A stretch of 20,698 nt of DNA from an uncultured Caulobacteraceae bacterium (GCA_937952995.1 CALFYB010000468.1:1-20698), one strand, 5' to 3'. Shown: positions 1 to 7,655, counted from the stretch's first letter. A program made the numbers and translations. The notes: generated from the letters alone by a model not told the origin.

Positions 1-315
1 GACAGGCGAGAGCGTAGCAAAATTGCTCAACTGCGGCAGCTCGCTTTGCAACACTCCGGCGACTTGCTTGATCAGGTAATTGCCGAAAGGCACACCGCGC
101 AGGCCCTGCTGGCAGTTCGAGATCGAATAGAAGATCGCCGAGCTTGCCAGCCTGGGATCGACCACGTGGCGCTTTTCGGAGAGGATCTGGCCGATGGCGC
201 TGGGCAGCCCGCCGGTCAGCGCCACTTCGACGAAGATCAGCGGTTCGTCGGGCATGCGCGGATGGAAGAAGGCGTAGCAGCGGCGGTCGGAATCGAGGCG
301 GTTCTTCAGGTCAGC
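1..315 (-). pseudogene. Malonyl-CoA decarboxylase internal fragment
   Basis: The last ~104 residues of the mosaic frame match the catalytic region of malonyl-CoA decarboxylase, which converts malonyl-CoA to acetyl-CoA and CO2. Recognisable stretches are LKNRLDSDRRCYAFFHP, MPDEPLIFVEVALT, VVDPRLASSAIFYSISNCQ, GLRGVPFGNYLIKQV and FATLSPV at the window edge. The order and spacing fit the family well. The N-terminal helical domain is absent and the C-terminus lies outside the window. The piece joins the DUF177 segment at the words WADLK, where both families have similar residues, so the join may rest on a short shared stretch of bases. Taxonomically it looks proteobacterial. Confidence 0.7.
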
Positions 316-1608
316 CCAACGGGGATCGATCACCTCGTGAGCGTGATCTGCCGGCAAATCCCGCCAAGGAAGGCCGCACTCCACGCAGAGGCCGGGACAG
401 AGCGGATCGCAGAGCGGGGCAAACGGCAGCGCTAAGACGACTGCGTCAAGGAAGGGTGGCTCGAGGTCGAGGAGCTCACCGTCGAGCTTATAGAGCGCCT
501 CGTCGGCCTCCATCTCCTCGATCCACTTGAGGAACGCGGTCTCCTCGCCGACGGCGACGTTCTCGATGCGCGTGAAGTCGGTTTCCAAAACCGGGTACGA
601 CGGCGCCATCGTGTCGCGGACGACGACCATGAACTCGCGCATGGTGGGCTGCTCGCTGCCGAGCAGTTTGGCCGAACGCACGATGCGACGCAGCAACCGG
701 CGCAGGACGTAGCCGCGGCCCTCATTGGACGGGGTGACACCATCGGCGATCAGGAAGCAGCTCGACCGCAGATGGTCGGCAATGACCCGGTGCGAAGGCT
801 GGCGATCCCCGATGGCCTTGACGCCGGTCGCGGCCTCGCTGGCGCTGATCAGGGTCTTGAACAGGTCGGTGTCGTAATTGTCGTGCACGCCTTGCAAGAC
901 AGCGGTCAGGCGCTCTAGTCCCATACCCGTATCGATGGAGGGCTTGGGCAGGGGTGTGCGCGAACCATCAGCGGCCTGATCGAACTGCATAAAGACCAGG
1001 TTCCAGATCTCGATGAACCGGTCCCCATCCTGCTCGGGCGAGCCGGGAGGGCCACCGGCGATCTTGTCGCCATGGTCAAAGAAGATTTCCGAGCAGGGAC
1101 CGCAGGGACCCGTATCGCCCATCGACCAGAAATTATCCGAGGTCGGGATGCGAATGATCTTGCTGTCCGACAGACCTGCGATCTTCTTCCAAAGGTCCGC
1201 CGCCTCATCGTCCGTATGATAGACCGTGACCGACAGGCGCTCTTTGTTGAGGCCATATTCCTTGGTGATCAGGTTCCAAGCCAGCTCGATCGCGTCTTCT
1301 TTGAAATAGTCCCCGAACGAGAAGTTGCCGAGCATTTCGAAGAAGGTGTGGTGGCGCGCCGTATAGCCGACATTGTCGAGGTCATTGTGCTTACCACCGG
1401 CCCGCACGCACTTTTGCGAGGAGGTCGCGCGCGGATAGGGCGGCGTCTCAACACCGGTGAACATGTTCTTGAAGGGAACCATGCCAGCATTGACGAACAG
1501 CAAGGTGGGATCGCTCTGCGGCACCAACGGGGCAGACGGCATCACACGGTGATCAGCCTTTGCGAAATAGTCCAGAAAGGTGCTGCGGATCTCGTTCAGG
1601 CTCGGCAT
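1..1608 (-). CDS. alaS: Mosaic frame: alanine--tRNA ligase N-terminus fused in frame to DUF177 and malonyl-CoA decarboxylase pieces (open at window edge)
   Basis: One frame of 536 codons opens at ATG 1608 (GGAG five bases upstream) and has no stop before the window edge. Residues 1 to about 305 are the class II catalytic core of alanyl-tRNA synthetase, which charges tRNA-Ala in the cytoplasm. Visible landmarks are FVNAGMVPFK (38-47), motif 2 around RHHTFFEMLGNFSFGDYF (85-102), motif 3 DTGMGLERL (226-234) and GRGYVLRRLLRR (297-308). From about residue 308 to 362 it still reads as AlaS but looks actinobacterial (LLGSEQPTMREF, MAPSYPVL, EETAFLK). After that AlaS stops: the tRNA-recognition end, editing domain and C-Ala domain of this usually ~880-residue enzyme are absent. 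Residues ~366-432 match DUF177 and ~433-536 match malonyl-CoA decarboxylase. The alaS-recA neighbourhood is normal for alphaproteobacteria, so the 5' part is a genuine gene start. The 3' part is probably an assembly chimera. A real fusion is possible but unlikely. Confidence 0.85.
   Translation of the reverse strand, partial: MPSLNEIRSTFLDYFAKADHRVMPSAPLVPQSDPTLLFVNAGMVPFKNMFTGVETPPYPRATSSQKCVRAGGKHNDLDNVGYTARHHTFFEMLGNFSFGDYFKEDAIELAWNLITKEYGLNKERLSVTVYHTDDEAADLWKKIAGLSDSKIIRIPTSDNFWSMGDTGPCGPCSEIFFDHGDKIAGGPPGSPEQDGDRFIEIWNLVFMQFDQAADGSRTPLPKPSIDTGMGLERLTAVLQGVHDNYDTDLFKTLISASEAATGVKAIGDRQPSHRVIADHLRSSCFLIADGVTPSNEGRGYVLRRLLRRIVRSAKLLGSEQPTMREFMVVVRDTMAPSYPVLETDFTRIENVAVGEETAFLKWIEEMEADEALYKLDGELLDLEPPFLDAVVLALPFAPLCDPLCPGLCVECGLPWRDLPADHAHEVIDPRWADLKNRLDSDRRCYAFFHPRMPDEPLIFVEVALTGGLPSAIGQILSEKRHVVDPRLASSAIFYSISNCQQGLRGVPFGNYLIKQVAGVLQSELPQLSNFATLSPV
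316..522 (-). pseudogene. DUF177/YceD-family C-terminal fragment, actinobacterial type
   Basis: Within the mosaic frame, residues ~363-431 no longer read as AlaS. They read like the C-terminal half of actinobacterial DUF177 (YceD) proteins: LDGELLDLEP, then a hydrophobic stretch AVVLALPFAPLC, a cysteine cluster C-x3-C-x3-C-x2-C in the segment LCDPLCPGLCVECG, and the ending VIDPRWADL. In free-standing family members these cysteines are typical and the protein is normally encoded next to rpmF, with no link to tRNA charging. There is no start codon or ribosome binding site here, only continuation of the alaS frame. I recognise the family by motif memory, not by a search, and the exact left boundary (505-530) is uncertain. 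Confidence 0.65.
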
Positions 1609-1927
1609 CGTCGCTCCGACGGTCTTGGGGGCACATTGACGAAAACGCCAAAGGGCAAGGACTGACTCACAAGGCCATACACCATGGCCGTTGCACACCA
1701 TATAGAAAGTCCCCCCTCCCCTCGCCAAGCAGTGATTGCGACGGAAGCGGCCAGAACCTCGAAACAGTGACGAAAGATGGCAAAAAGGGCGCCCAACCCC
1801 GAAGGATTAGACGCCCTTTCCGCAGATGACGGTCGTGCGGGGCCGCACAGGCCGCGCCAGGCGGCAAGCGCCCTGTGCGATCGACCATCGTCCTTGACCC
1901 AAAAGAAGGGGTCAGACGCCCTAAATT
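1609..1927. other. alaS-recA intergenic region, 319 bases
   Basis: No gene is supported here. The region holds the recA intrinsic terminator (separate entry) and a small hairpin with arms gaccc and gggtc around 1896-1913. The recA stop codon lies inside another inverted repeat, gacgcc (1915-1920) and ggcgtc (1931-1936). The alaS ribosome binding site (GGAG, about 1614-1617 on the minus strand) lies at its left end. The alaS promoter should be here too, but I could not pick out convincing -35 and -10 boxes. Confidence 0.6.
1782..1819 (-). terminator. Intrinsic terminator downstream of recA
   Basis: Read on the minus strand, an 8-base arm AAAGGGCG (plus positions 1819-1812) pairs with CGCCCTTT (1791-1784) across a 20-base loop. 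The 3' arm runs into a T tract (TTTTT) at once. It lies about 110 bases after the recA stop and just before alaS, so it should separate the two transcripts. The long loop makes it a moderate rather than ideal terminator. Confidence 0.6.
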
Positions 1928-2998
1928 TTAGGCGTCGTCGTCTTCCGCTGAAGGTCCGACCAGCAGCTCCTCGACGATCTTGACGGAGTTCTTGCGAACC
2001 GCCGCTTCGATCTCGTTAGCCATCTCGACATTCGCTTTCAGGAACTCGCGAGCATTTTCGCGGCCCTGACCAATGCGGGTGCTGTTGTAAGAGAACCAAG
2101 AGCCCGACTTTTCAACCACCCCGGCCTTAACGCCGAGGTCGATGATCTCGCCAAGCTTGGAGATGCCCTGTCCATACATGATGTCGAACTCGACCTCACG
2201 GAACGGCGGTGCCACCTTATTCTTGACGACCTTGACGCGGACATTGTTACCAATGATCTCGTCACGCACCTTGATCGAACCGGTGCGGCGGATATCCAGA
2301 CGCACAGAGGCGTAGAACTTCAGCGCATTGCCGCCCGTTGTCGTTTCGGGGCTGCCATACATGACGCCGATCTTCATGCGGATCTGGTTGATGAAGATCA
2401 CCAAGGTCTTGGCCTTAGAGATCGAGGCCGTCAGCTTGCGCAGGGCTTGGCTCATCAGACGCGCTTGCAGGCCTGGCAGGCTATCGCCCATCTCGCCTTC
2501 AATTTCGGCCCGGGGGGTCAAGGCCGCGACGGAGTCGATGACGATGACGTCCACCGCGCCGGAGCGCACCAAGGTGTCGGTGATTTCCAAAGCCTGCTCG
2601 CCCGTATCGGGCTGCGAGACCAGAAGGTCATCGAGATTGACGCCAAGCTTATGGGCATAGCTGGGGTCGAGCGCGTGCTCGGCATCCACAAAGGCGGCGG
2701 TGCCACCCATCTTTTGAACTTCTGCGACCACATGCAGGGCGAGGGTCGTCTTACCGGAGCTTTCCGGACCGAAGATTTCGACCACCCGGCCACGCGGCAA
2801 ACCGCCAATGCCAAGGGCCAGATCGAGACCCAAAGAGCCGGTAGGAACGGACTCGATCTCAACGACCTTACCCTTGTCCCCAAGCTTCATCACAGAGCCC
2901 TTACCGAAGGCCCGGTCGATTTGTGCCAACGCCGCTTCGAGCGCGCGTTGCTTATCTGAGTCTGGTTTTGCCACGAGTTTCAAAGCCGCCTGGTTCAT
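1928..2998 (-). CDS. recA: RecA recombinase
   Basis: RecA forms ATP-dependent filaments on single-stranded DNA, catalyses strand exchange in recombinational repair, and triggers LexA self-cleavage. The 356-residue product has the full family layout: an N-terminal helix (RALEAALAQIDRAFGKGSVM), Walker A GPESSGKTT, Walker B VIVIDSVAAL, the L1/L2 regions with FINQIRMKIGVMYGSPETTTGG, and an acidic tail ending EDDDA. The frame extends 33 codons upstream of ATG 2998, but those residues do not look like RecA. ATG 2998 is also preceded by AAGGAT at good spacing, so I chose it. A LexA box lies 92 bases upstream and a terminator follows. No damage is seen. Confidence 0.98.
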   Translation of the reverse strand: MNQAALKLVAKPDSDKQRALEAALAQIDRAFGKGSVMKLGDKGKVVEIESVPTGSLGLDLALGIGGLPRGRVVEIFGPESSGKTTLALHVVAEVQKMGGTAAFVDAEHALDPSYAHKLGVNLDDLLVSQPDTGEQALEITDTLVRSGAVDVIVIDSVAALTPRAEIEGEMGDSLPGLQARLMSQALRKLTASISKAKTLVIFINQIRMKIGVMYGSPETTTGGNALKFYASVRLDIRRTGSIKVRDEIIGNNVRVKVVKNKVAPPFREVEFDIMYGQGISKLGEIIDLGVKAGVVEKSGSWFSYNSTRIGQGRENAREFLKANVEMANEIEAAVRKNSVKIVEELLVGPSAEDDDA

Positions 2999-3089
2999 TG
3001 ATGCGATCCTTATCCCACGATTCTCGCCTTCCCCTCGTGCCCCGCTGGCGCAATGGATGGCTAATCGTTTCGTACATGGTTTGTTCCAT

Positions 3090-3104
3090 GTTCGCAATAT
3101 GTTC
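3090..3104 (-). promoter_or_regulatory. LexA (SOS) box of recA
   Basis: The plus strand reads GTTC (3090-3093), seven bases, GTTC (3101-3104). This is the direct-repeat operator GTTC-N7-GTTC known for alphaproteobacterial LexA, unlike the palindromic E. coli box. It lies 92 bases before the recA start, so autoregulated SOS control of recA is expected. A third GTTC lies at 3083-3086, and an inverted repeat ACATGG/CCATGT (3074-3079, 3086-3091) touches the box on the gene side. That repeat is probably in the core promoter. Confidence 0.85.
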
Positions 3105-3158
3105 TTTTACGGGCGCGGATAAGATTGCATAGACTAGGATGGCCCGGCCTGCGGATGA

Positions 3159-5141
3159 CTAGTTCAGAAGTCCGTCAATGGCTGCCAAGAGCCTATCGGG
3201 GGTCACAGGCTTGGCGATATGGGCGTCTGCACCGGCCTCTACAGCCTCATCCCGGTGCTGCTCCATTGCATTGGCACTGAGGACGGCAATGGGTGTTGGG
3301 GCACGACCCTGTTCGGCCTCAAAGGCTCGAATCTGCCTGATAGCGGTTAATCCATCGAGAACCGGCATCTGCACATCCATCAGAACCAGATCGAAGTCTC
3401 GCGCCATATACGCCCTGACAGCCTCTTGGCCATCAAGCGCTATGGTGAGATCGACGGGAAATGGCGCGAGGATTAACTGCACGACCTTGCGGTTGACCGG
3501 ATGGTCCTCAGCCAAAAGGATGCGGATACGCCGCGCCTCGGGATTGTCTGCGACACTCTCCATGACCTTGAGCGACGGCTCAGGCCCTAGGAGGTCCAAC
3601 TCCGAGCGATCAGGCAGTTTGCGCAGTGGAATGCGGACAGAGAAGATACTGCCTAGGCGTGGGGTAGAGCGGGCACCAATCGTACCGCCCATGGCCTCAA
3701 CAATCTGTCGGCTGAGATAGAGACCCAGCCCACTTCCGCCAAACCGTCTGGTTATAGAATTGTCAGCCTGAGAGAAGCGCTTGAACAGGTGCGTCGCATT
3801 TTCAGGTCCAAACCCCATGCCTGAATCTTCAACATCGATCCGCACCCAAACGCGATCATCAGCGGTAGCCACCTGCTCGATAGCCGCGCGCAACGAGACC
3901 TTGCCCGTCGCGGTAAATTTGACCGCGTTTGACAACAGGTTTCGAACCACCTGATTGATACGCCCAGGGTCCCCTTCAAACAGGCCCAAAGTGTCAGACT
4001 TGAGCTGAATTTCGAAATTCAAGCCCTTCTCATGCGCCGCCGCTTGGGAAAGCCGCGCCGCATCGATCAGTTCGGCTTGGAAATCAAACCGCGTGCCTTG
4101 GATGTCTAGGTGACCAGCCTCGATCTTTGACAGGTCGAGAATGTCGGAGAGTAGCCGCTGCAGGCTGGCGGCTGAACCAACGATCAGTTGGACCATCTCG
4201 TTCTGCTTGGGCGACATCTCTGTCTTCGCCAAGGCACCGGCCACACCAATGACGCCGTTCATGGGCGTGCGTATCTCATGACTGATATTGGCGATAAATT
4301 CAGACTTGGCCCGATTGGCAGCGTCCGCAGCCTCCTTGGCCGCAACCAGCCGAGCTTCGTTTTCCTTAAGATCGGAAATATCTTGCACGACACCAAAAGC
4401 GGAAATGATTTTACCAGTCTCGTTACGTTGGAAGATCAAGACCGTTCGAACCCACACCGTGACACCGTCATTGCGGATCATCCGGTGCTCTGCTCGCAAT
4501 GGCTCAGAACTATTCCCATGGTCGGACACAGCGCCGCGCATGGTGCTCAGATCATCGGGGTGGATCATCTGCCAGAAGCGAGAGACCACCATCTGATAGT
4601 CCGTCGGATTTCCCAACATCTGTCGGGCTTCGGCGTTAGTCCAGAAAGATTGGGTGTTGTAGTCTAGGTGCCAAGAATATAGGCCGCCCAATTCAGCAGC
4701 GATCTCAAGATTTTTACGGGTAATTTCGAGCTGGCGTCGACCATTTACCTCGACTGTTACATCCAGAAATGTACTGACAACCTTATCGGGGAGATCAGAC
4801 CCTTCAACAAAAATAGGCTTAACGTTGACCTTGACCCAACGCACGTCTGTACTCGACATCCGAGTACCAATAATGACGCCGACCTGAGGGACGCCAGTCC
4901 GTAAACAGACCCGCGCCGGTAGATCGTCCGTTGATAGAGATTTGTCTTCTTCGTCGATGACATTCAGATTCAAACGAGACGCATCACCGAGTTTAAACTG
5001 CTCACCTGTAATCTGCAGGATCGCTTCGGCCGCAGGATTCCACATGACCACCTTGCCGTCGCGATCATAAACGACCAGGCCGTCGGGCATGCCGTTGAGA
5101 ACCGCACGCAGGTCCTGATCGTTTAAAATCGAAGCCGCCAA
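3159..5141 (-). CDS. PAS-domain hybrid sensor histidine kinase with receiver domain
   Basis: A 660-residue soluble hybrid kinase that senses an unknown cue and passes phosphate from its own histidine to its own receiver. Two PAS domains lie at about 10-130 and 145-260. HisKA carries SHEIRTPMNG with H288. The ATPase domain has N box NLLSNAVKFT (N405), G1 DSGMGF (439-444), F box FKRFSQAD and G2 GGSGLGL (468-474). The receiver (about 538-660) has acidic ED 544-545, the phospho-acceptor D589 in LMDVQMP, S622 and K644, so all catalytic residues look intact. No transmembrane helix is seen, so it should be cytoplasmic. The start is TTG 5141, supported by AAGGAT eight bases upstream. No response regulator or phosphotransferase lies beside it, so the partner is elsewhere. 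It lies upstream of recA on the same strand, with 160 bases and the LexA box between them. Confidence 0.92.
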   Translation of the reverse strand: MAASILNDQDLRAVLNGMPDGLVVYDRDGKVVMWNPAAEAILQITGEQFKLGDASRLNLNVIDEEDKSLSTDDLPARVCLRTGVPQVGVIIGTRMSSTDVRWVKVNVKPIFVEGSDLPDKVVSTFLDVTVEVNGRRQLEITRKNLEIAAELGGLYSWHLDYNTQSFWTNAEARQMLGNPTDYQMVVSRFWQMIHPDDLSTMRGAVSDHGNSSEPLRAEHRMIRNDGVTVWVRTVLIFQRNETGKIISAFGVVQDISDLKENEARLVAAKEAADAANRAKSEFIANISHEIRTPMNGVIGVAGALAKTEMSPKQNEMVQLIVGSAASLQRLLSDILDLSKIEAGHLDIQGTRFDFQAELIDAARLSQAAAHEKGLNFEIQLKSDTLGLFEGDPGRINQVVRNLLSNAVKFTATGKVSLRAAIEQVATADDRVWVRIDVEDSGMGFGPENATHLFKRFSQADNSITRRFGGSGLGLYLSRQIVEAMGGTIGARSTPRLGSIFSVRIPLRKLPDRSELDLLGPEPSLKVMESVADNPEARRIRILLAEDHPVNRKVVQLILAPFPVDLTIALDGQEAVRAYMARDFDLVLMDVQMPVLDGLTAIRQIRAFEAEQGRAPTPIAVLSANAMEQHRDEAVEAGADAHIAKPVTPDRLLAAIDGLLN

Positions 5142-5183
5142 ACTACGGTATCCTTAAAACCGACAAGCAAGCAAACGCCCATG

Positions 5184-5197
5184 CCTCTCACGAGAGG
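5184..5197. repeat. Short palindrome in the kinase upstream region
   Basis: The arms CCTCTC and GAGAGG are separated by two bases, about 43 bases before the TTG start of the hybrid kinase. The 120-base gap also holds a very AT-rich patch (5226-5252) unlike the GC-rich surroundings. It could be an operator or promoter element, but nothing identifies the factor, and a chance palindrome is possible. Confidence 0.3.
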
Positions 5198-5261
5198 ACC
5201 ACGCGTCCATTCGCAGTGTAGATACTATATAATAACATTTTAATTTAAATAGACCGAAGTT

Positions 5262-7094
5262 CTAATGGTGATGAGCGTCGCCCATCTTGCCCGCCACATA
5301 GTCCTTAATGACCCGCTCCAGAACGGTCAGGGGCATGGCTCCGGCCTGTAGGCCCGCATCGTGGAACTGGCGGATATCGAAGCGGTCGCCGAGCGCGGCC
5401 TTCGCCTCGGACCGTAGCTTGGCCCACACCGTATGACCGACCTTGTAGCTACAGGCCTGACCTGGCCAAACACAATAGCGCTCGATCTCAGTGGTCACGC
5501 CAGACACGACGTCACCGTCGGTGCTCGCCATCCAGTCGATGGCCTTTTCGCGGCTCCAACGCTTGTGGTGCATGCCCGTGTCGACCACCAGGCGGCAGGC
5601 GCGGAACAGGGCCGATTGCAGATAACCAATCTTGCCAAACGGGTCGTTGGCATAGAGCCCCATCTCGTCGGACAATTGCTCTGCATAGAGGGCCCAGCCC
5701 TCCACATAGGCCGAAAACCCACTCAATTGCCGGATCAGCGGCAAGGGCGCTTCCTGCTGCAGTGAAATCTGCAGATGATGGCCCGGAATGGCCTCATGGT
5801 GGGTCAGGGTCGGCAGCGTCCAAGTCGGGTTCTCTGCCGTGTCGCGCAGATTGATATAATAGGCTCCGGGGCGGGTGCCATCCATCGACGGGGCATTGTA
5901 ATAGCCCCCCGGCGCTCCGGCCTCGATATAGCTCGGCACGCGCCTGATCTCGACCTTGGCCTTAGGTAGGATGCCGAAATATTGTGGCAAAAGGGCCTGA
6001 ACCGCCTCGACCTGCTTGTTCAGATCGGTCAGCAGCCGTTCCTTGTCCTTGTCGGTGTTGGGATAGAGGAAGCGAGGATCGGTATAGAGACCGTGGATAC
6101 GCTCACCGACCGTCCCCTTGCTCATGCCCTGAGCCTTAAGGATGATATCGATCCGGGCGGTCAGATCCGCAGCCTGATCCAGACCCATCTGATGGATTTC
6201 ATCGGGGGATAAGGTCGTTGTGGTCGAGGCCTTCAAAGACGCAGCATAATAGGCCTCGCCGTCGGGCAAACGCCAAATGCCCGCATCATGGACGGCCTTG
6301 GGCTGGAGGCTGGCGATCAGGTCGGCTTGGCGGTTAAGCGCCGGCTGAACCTTGCCCTGATAGATCTTGCTGGCCGCTGCCGCATAGTCACCAGACAGGC
6401 CCTTAGCCTTAGCGCGACGCACCAGCGATTGAACCAGAACCGACGTCTCGGCCTTGGCCGAACGCAGGCTGTTCATCTGGACCAAGGTCCGCTCCAGCAC
6501 GAAATCTGGCGGCGTAAGGCCAGCGCCAACATCCCGGCGCACCACTTCGCTTTCCTGATCCAGCACCGCGGCAAAAGCCTCTAGGCGTGACAGATAGGCG
6601 TCGGCATCGGCGGCCGTCTCAATGGAATGCTGGCTGTCGAGGAAGTCCGGTACGGACTGGTAGGAGCCCGTCAATTGGCTGACCACATAGGGCTCGCCGG
6701 TTCCAGAGCCGCTAAAAGTTTTCAGACGGTTAGCCTCATCGGCCACCTCCATCTCGAAGATCACCGTGTCATAGTTGACGGCGTCCATGCCGCTCAGGGC
6801 CTTGCGATCAAAGGCCCGCATCTTGGCCAGACGCACGCCGTTATCGCTCCGGTCCTGCGCCCTTGCGGCGAGCGAACGATCCGCGAGCTTGCCCTTGGAT
6901 GGGGCCTTGTCGCCCTTATCCATGCCAAGGCCGGTCAGCATCTCGGGCGACCGACGCATATAGTCCTGAACGAAACCGTCAAAGAGGGTGTTGAGTTCAG
7001 CGCCCTTGCCACCGGCCGCGAAGGCTAGCTGCGGGAGGGCCGCCGTGACAGCGACGGCACCAGCACCGGTTAGAAGGGTTCTGCGGCTAAACAT
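5262..7094 (-). CDS. DUF885 family protein with twin-arginine signal
   Basis: A 610-residue exported protein of the DUF885 family, whose members are thought to be metal-dependent peptidase-like proteins but are poorly characterised. The N-terminus MFSRRTLLTGAGA followed by a hydrophobic stretch ending LAFAAG (about residue 27) is a typical Tat signal, so it is probably folded and metal-loaded before export to the periplasm. The family signature HHEAIPGHH (432-440) has the H-E-x3-H spacing expected of zinc ligands. YVEGWALYAE (463-472) and PGQACSYKVG (544-553) are also typical. The length fits the family. The C-terminus ends in three histidines, which looks natural. ATG 7094 has GGAAAGA upstream. 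It sits alone between the kinase and a small membrane protein; no substrate can be inferred. Confidence 0.9.
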   Translation of the reverse strand: MFSRRTLLTGAGAVAVTAALPQLAFAAGGKGAELNTLFDGFVQDYMRRSPEMLTGLGMDKGDKAPSKGKLADRSLAARAQDRSDNGVRLAKMRAFDRKALSGMDAVNYDTVIFEMEVADEANRLKTFSGSGTGEPYVVSQLTGSYQSVPDFLDSQHSIETAADADAYLSRLEAFAAVLDQESEVVRRDVGAGLTPPDFVLERTLVQMNSLRSAKAETSVLVQSLVRRAKAKGLSGDYAAAASKIYQGKVQPALNRQADLIASLQPKAVHDAGIWRLPDGEAYYAASLKASTTTTLSPDEIHQMGLDQAADLTARIDIILKAQGMSKGTVGERIHGLYTDPRFLYPNTDKDKERLLTDLNKQVEAVQALLPQYFGILPKAKVEIRRVPSYIEAGAPGGYYNAPSMDGTRPGAYYINLRDTAENPTWTLPTLTHHEAIPGHHLQISLQQEAPLPLIRQLSGFSAYVEGWALYAEQLSDEMGLYANDPFGKIGYLQSALFRACRLVVDTGMHHKRWSREKAIDWMASTDGDVVSGVTTEIERYCVWPGQACSYKVGHTVWAKLRSEAKAALGDRFDIRQFHDAGLQAGAMPLTVLERVIKDYVAGKMGDAHHH

Positions 7095-7209
7095 GGCGGT
7101 CTTTCCGAAAGATCTATGGTTCGGATAGACCTATCGGGGGTAGGCCGAACTCACAAGCAGGCTCACTAGAAAAAGATGTGGCCAGAAAACGCTTTTAAAA
7201 GCGGTGAGG

Positions 7210-7515
7210 TCAGGGCTTACGCTCGTCCCAGCCATAGGCGACCCACGAATGGCCGCCGACCTTTTGCGCTTCGATGACGCCATCATCGGCCACGTCCGGC
7301 TTAGCGCTGCGACGGGCGCGCAGGGCCAAACCTGCGACGGCGACCAGAACGCTGGTGATCAGGGCGATGATCAACACGGTCGCGGCAAAGACCAGCGCCA
7401 ACAGGGCCGCGAGGCCGGCGGCGATGGTCGTGGCAATGGCGCTACCAAGCCATGCGAGGCTCTTCCAAACCGAATGACCGGCGCTGTTGAAACGAAGGCT
7501 TTCCTGCCCTGTCAT
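7210..7515 (-). CDS. Small hypothetical membrane protein (two helices)
   Basis: A 101-residue protein I cannot assign to a named family. Residues 1-18 are polar. Residues 19-65 form a long hydrophobic stretch, enough for two transmembrane helices with a tight turn, followed at once by basic RARRSAK. The tail is soluble and ends with a tryptophan-rich GGHSWVAYGWDERKP, which looks conserved in character rather than random. The ATG at 7515 has AGGACAGGG upstream. Codon use resembles its neighbours, and no longer frame competes with it. It lies between djlA-like and DUF885 genes on the same strand, separated by more than 100 bases on each side, so it is probably transcribed alone. Function unknown. 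Confidence 0.7.
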   Translation of the reverse strand: MTGQESLRFNSAGHSVWKSLAWLGSAIATTIAAGLAALLALVFAATVLIIALITSVLVAVAGLALRARRSAKPDVADDGVIEAQKVGGHSWVAYGWDERKP

Positions 7516-7602
7516 GACCCTGTCCTATGTCCCGCAAAGGGATCGATCGTTGCACCCTTATGTCGGGCCTACCTTGCGCCTCGTCAATGGCATCGGCCAG
7601 TT

Positions 7603-7638
7603 AAGTTTTGGACAGGGGAGAAGTTTTAGACAGGAAGG
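7603..7638. repeat. Two imperfect 18-base tandem units
   Basis: The unit aagtttt(g/a)gacagg occurs at 7603-7620 and again directly at 7621-7638 with four differences. It lies just downstream of the TerB-J-domain gene (minus) and in the upstream region of the small membrane protein gene. It may be a pair of protein-binding sites or a small duplication. Confidence 0.45.
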
Positions 7639-7655
7639 GTTTTATCCCTGACGGC

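Noticed and set aside
1..1608. The left end at first seems to have no coding frame because no closed long frame is present
   Set aside because: Codon-by-codon reading from ATG 1608 shows an open minus-strand frame all the way to base 1; it simply has no stop inside the window.
3121..3158. Hairpin actag...ctagt as a kinase terminator
   Set aside because: Arms are only five bases, poorly spaced, and no T tract follows on the minus strand.
5262..5270. Three C-terminal histidines of the DUF885 protein as an engineered tag
   Set aside because: Only three residues, encoded with mixed codons in a natural context with no vector sequence; it looks like an ordinary tail.
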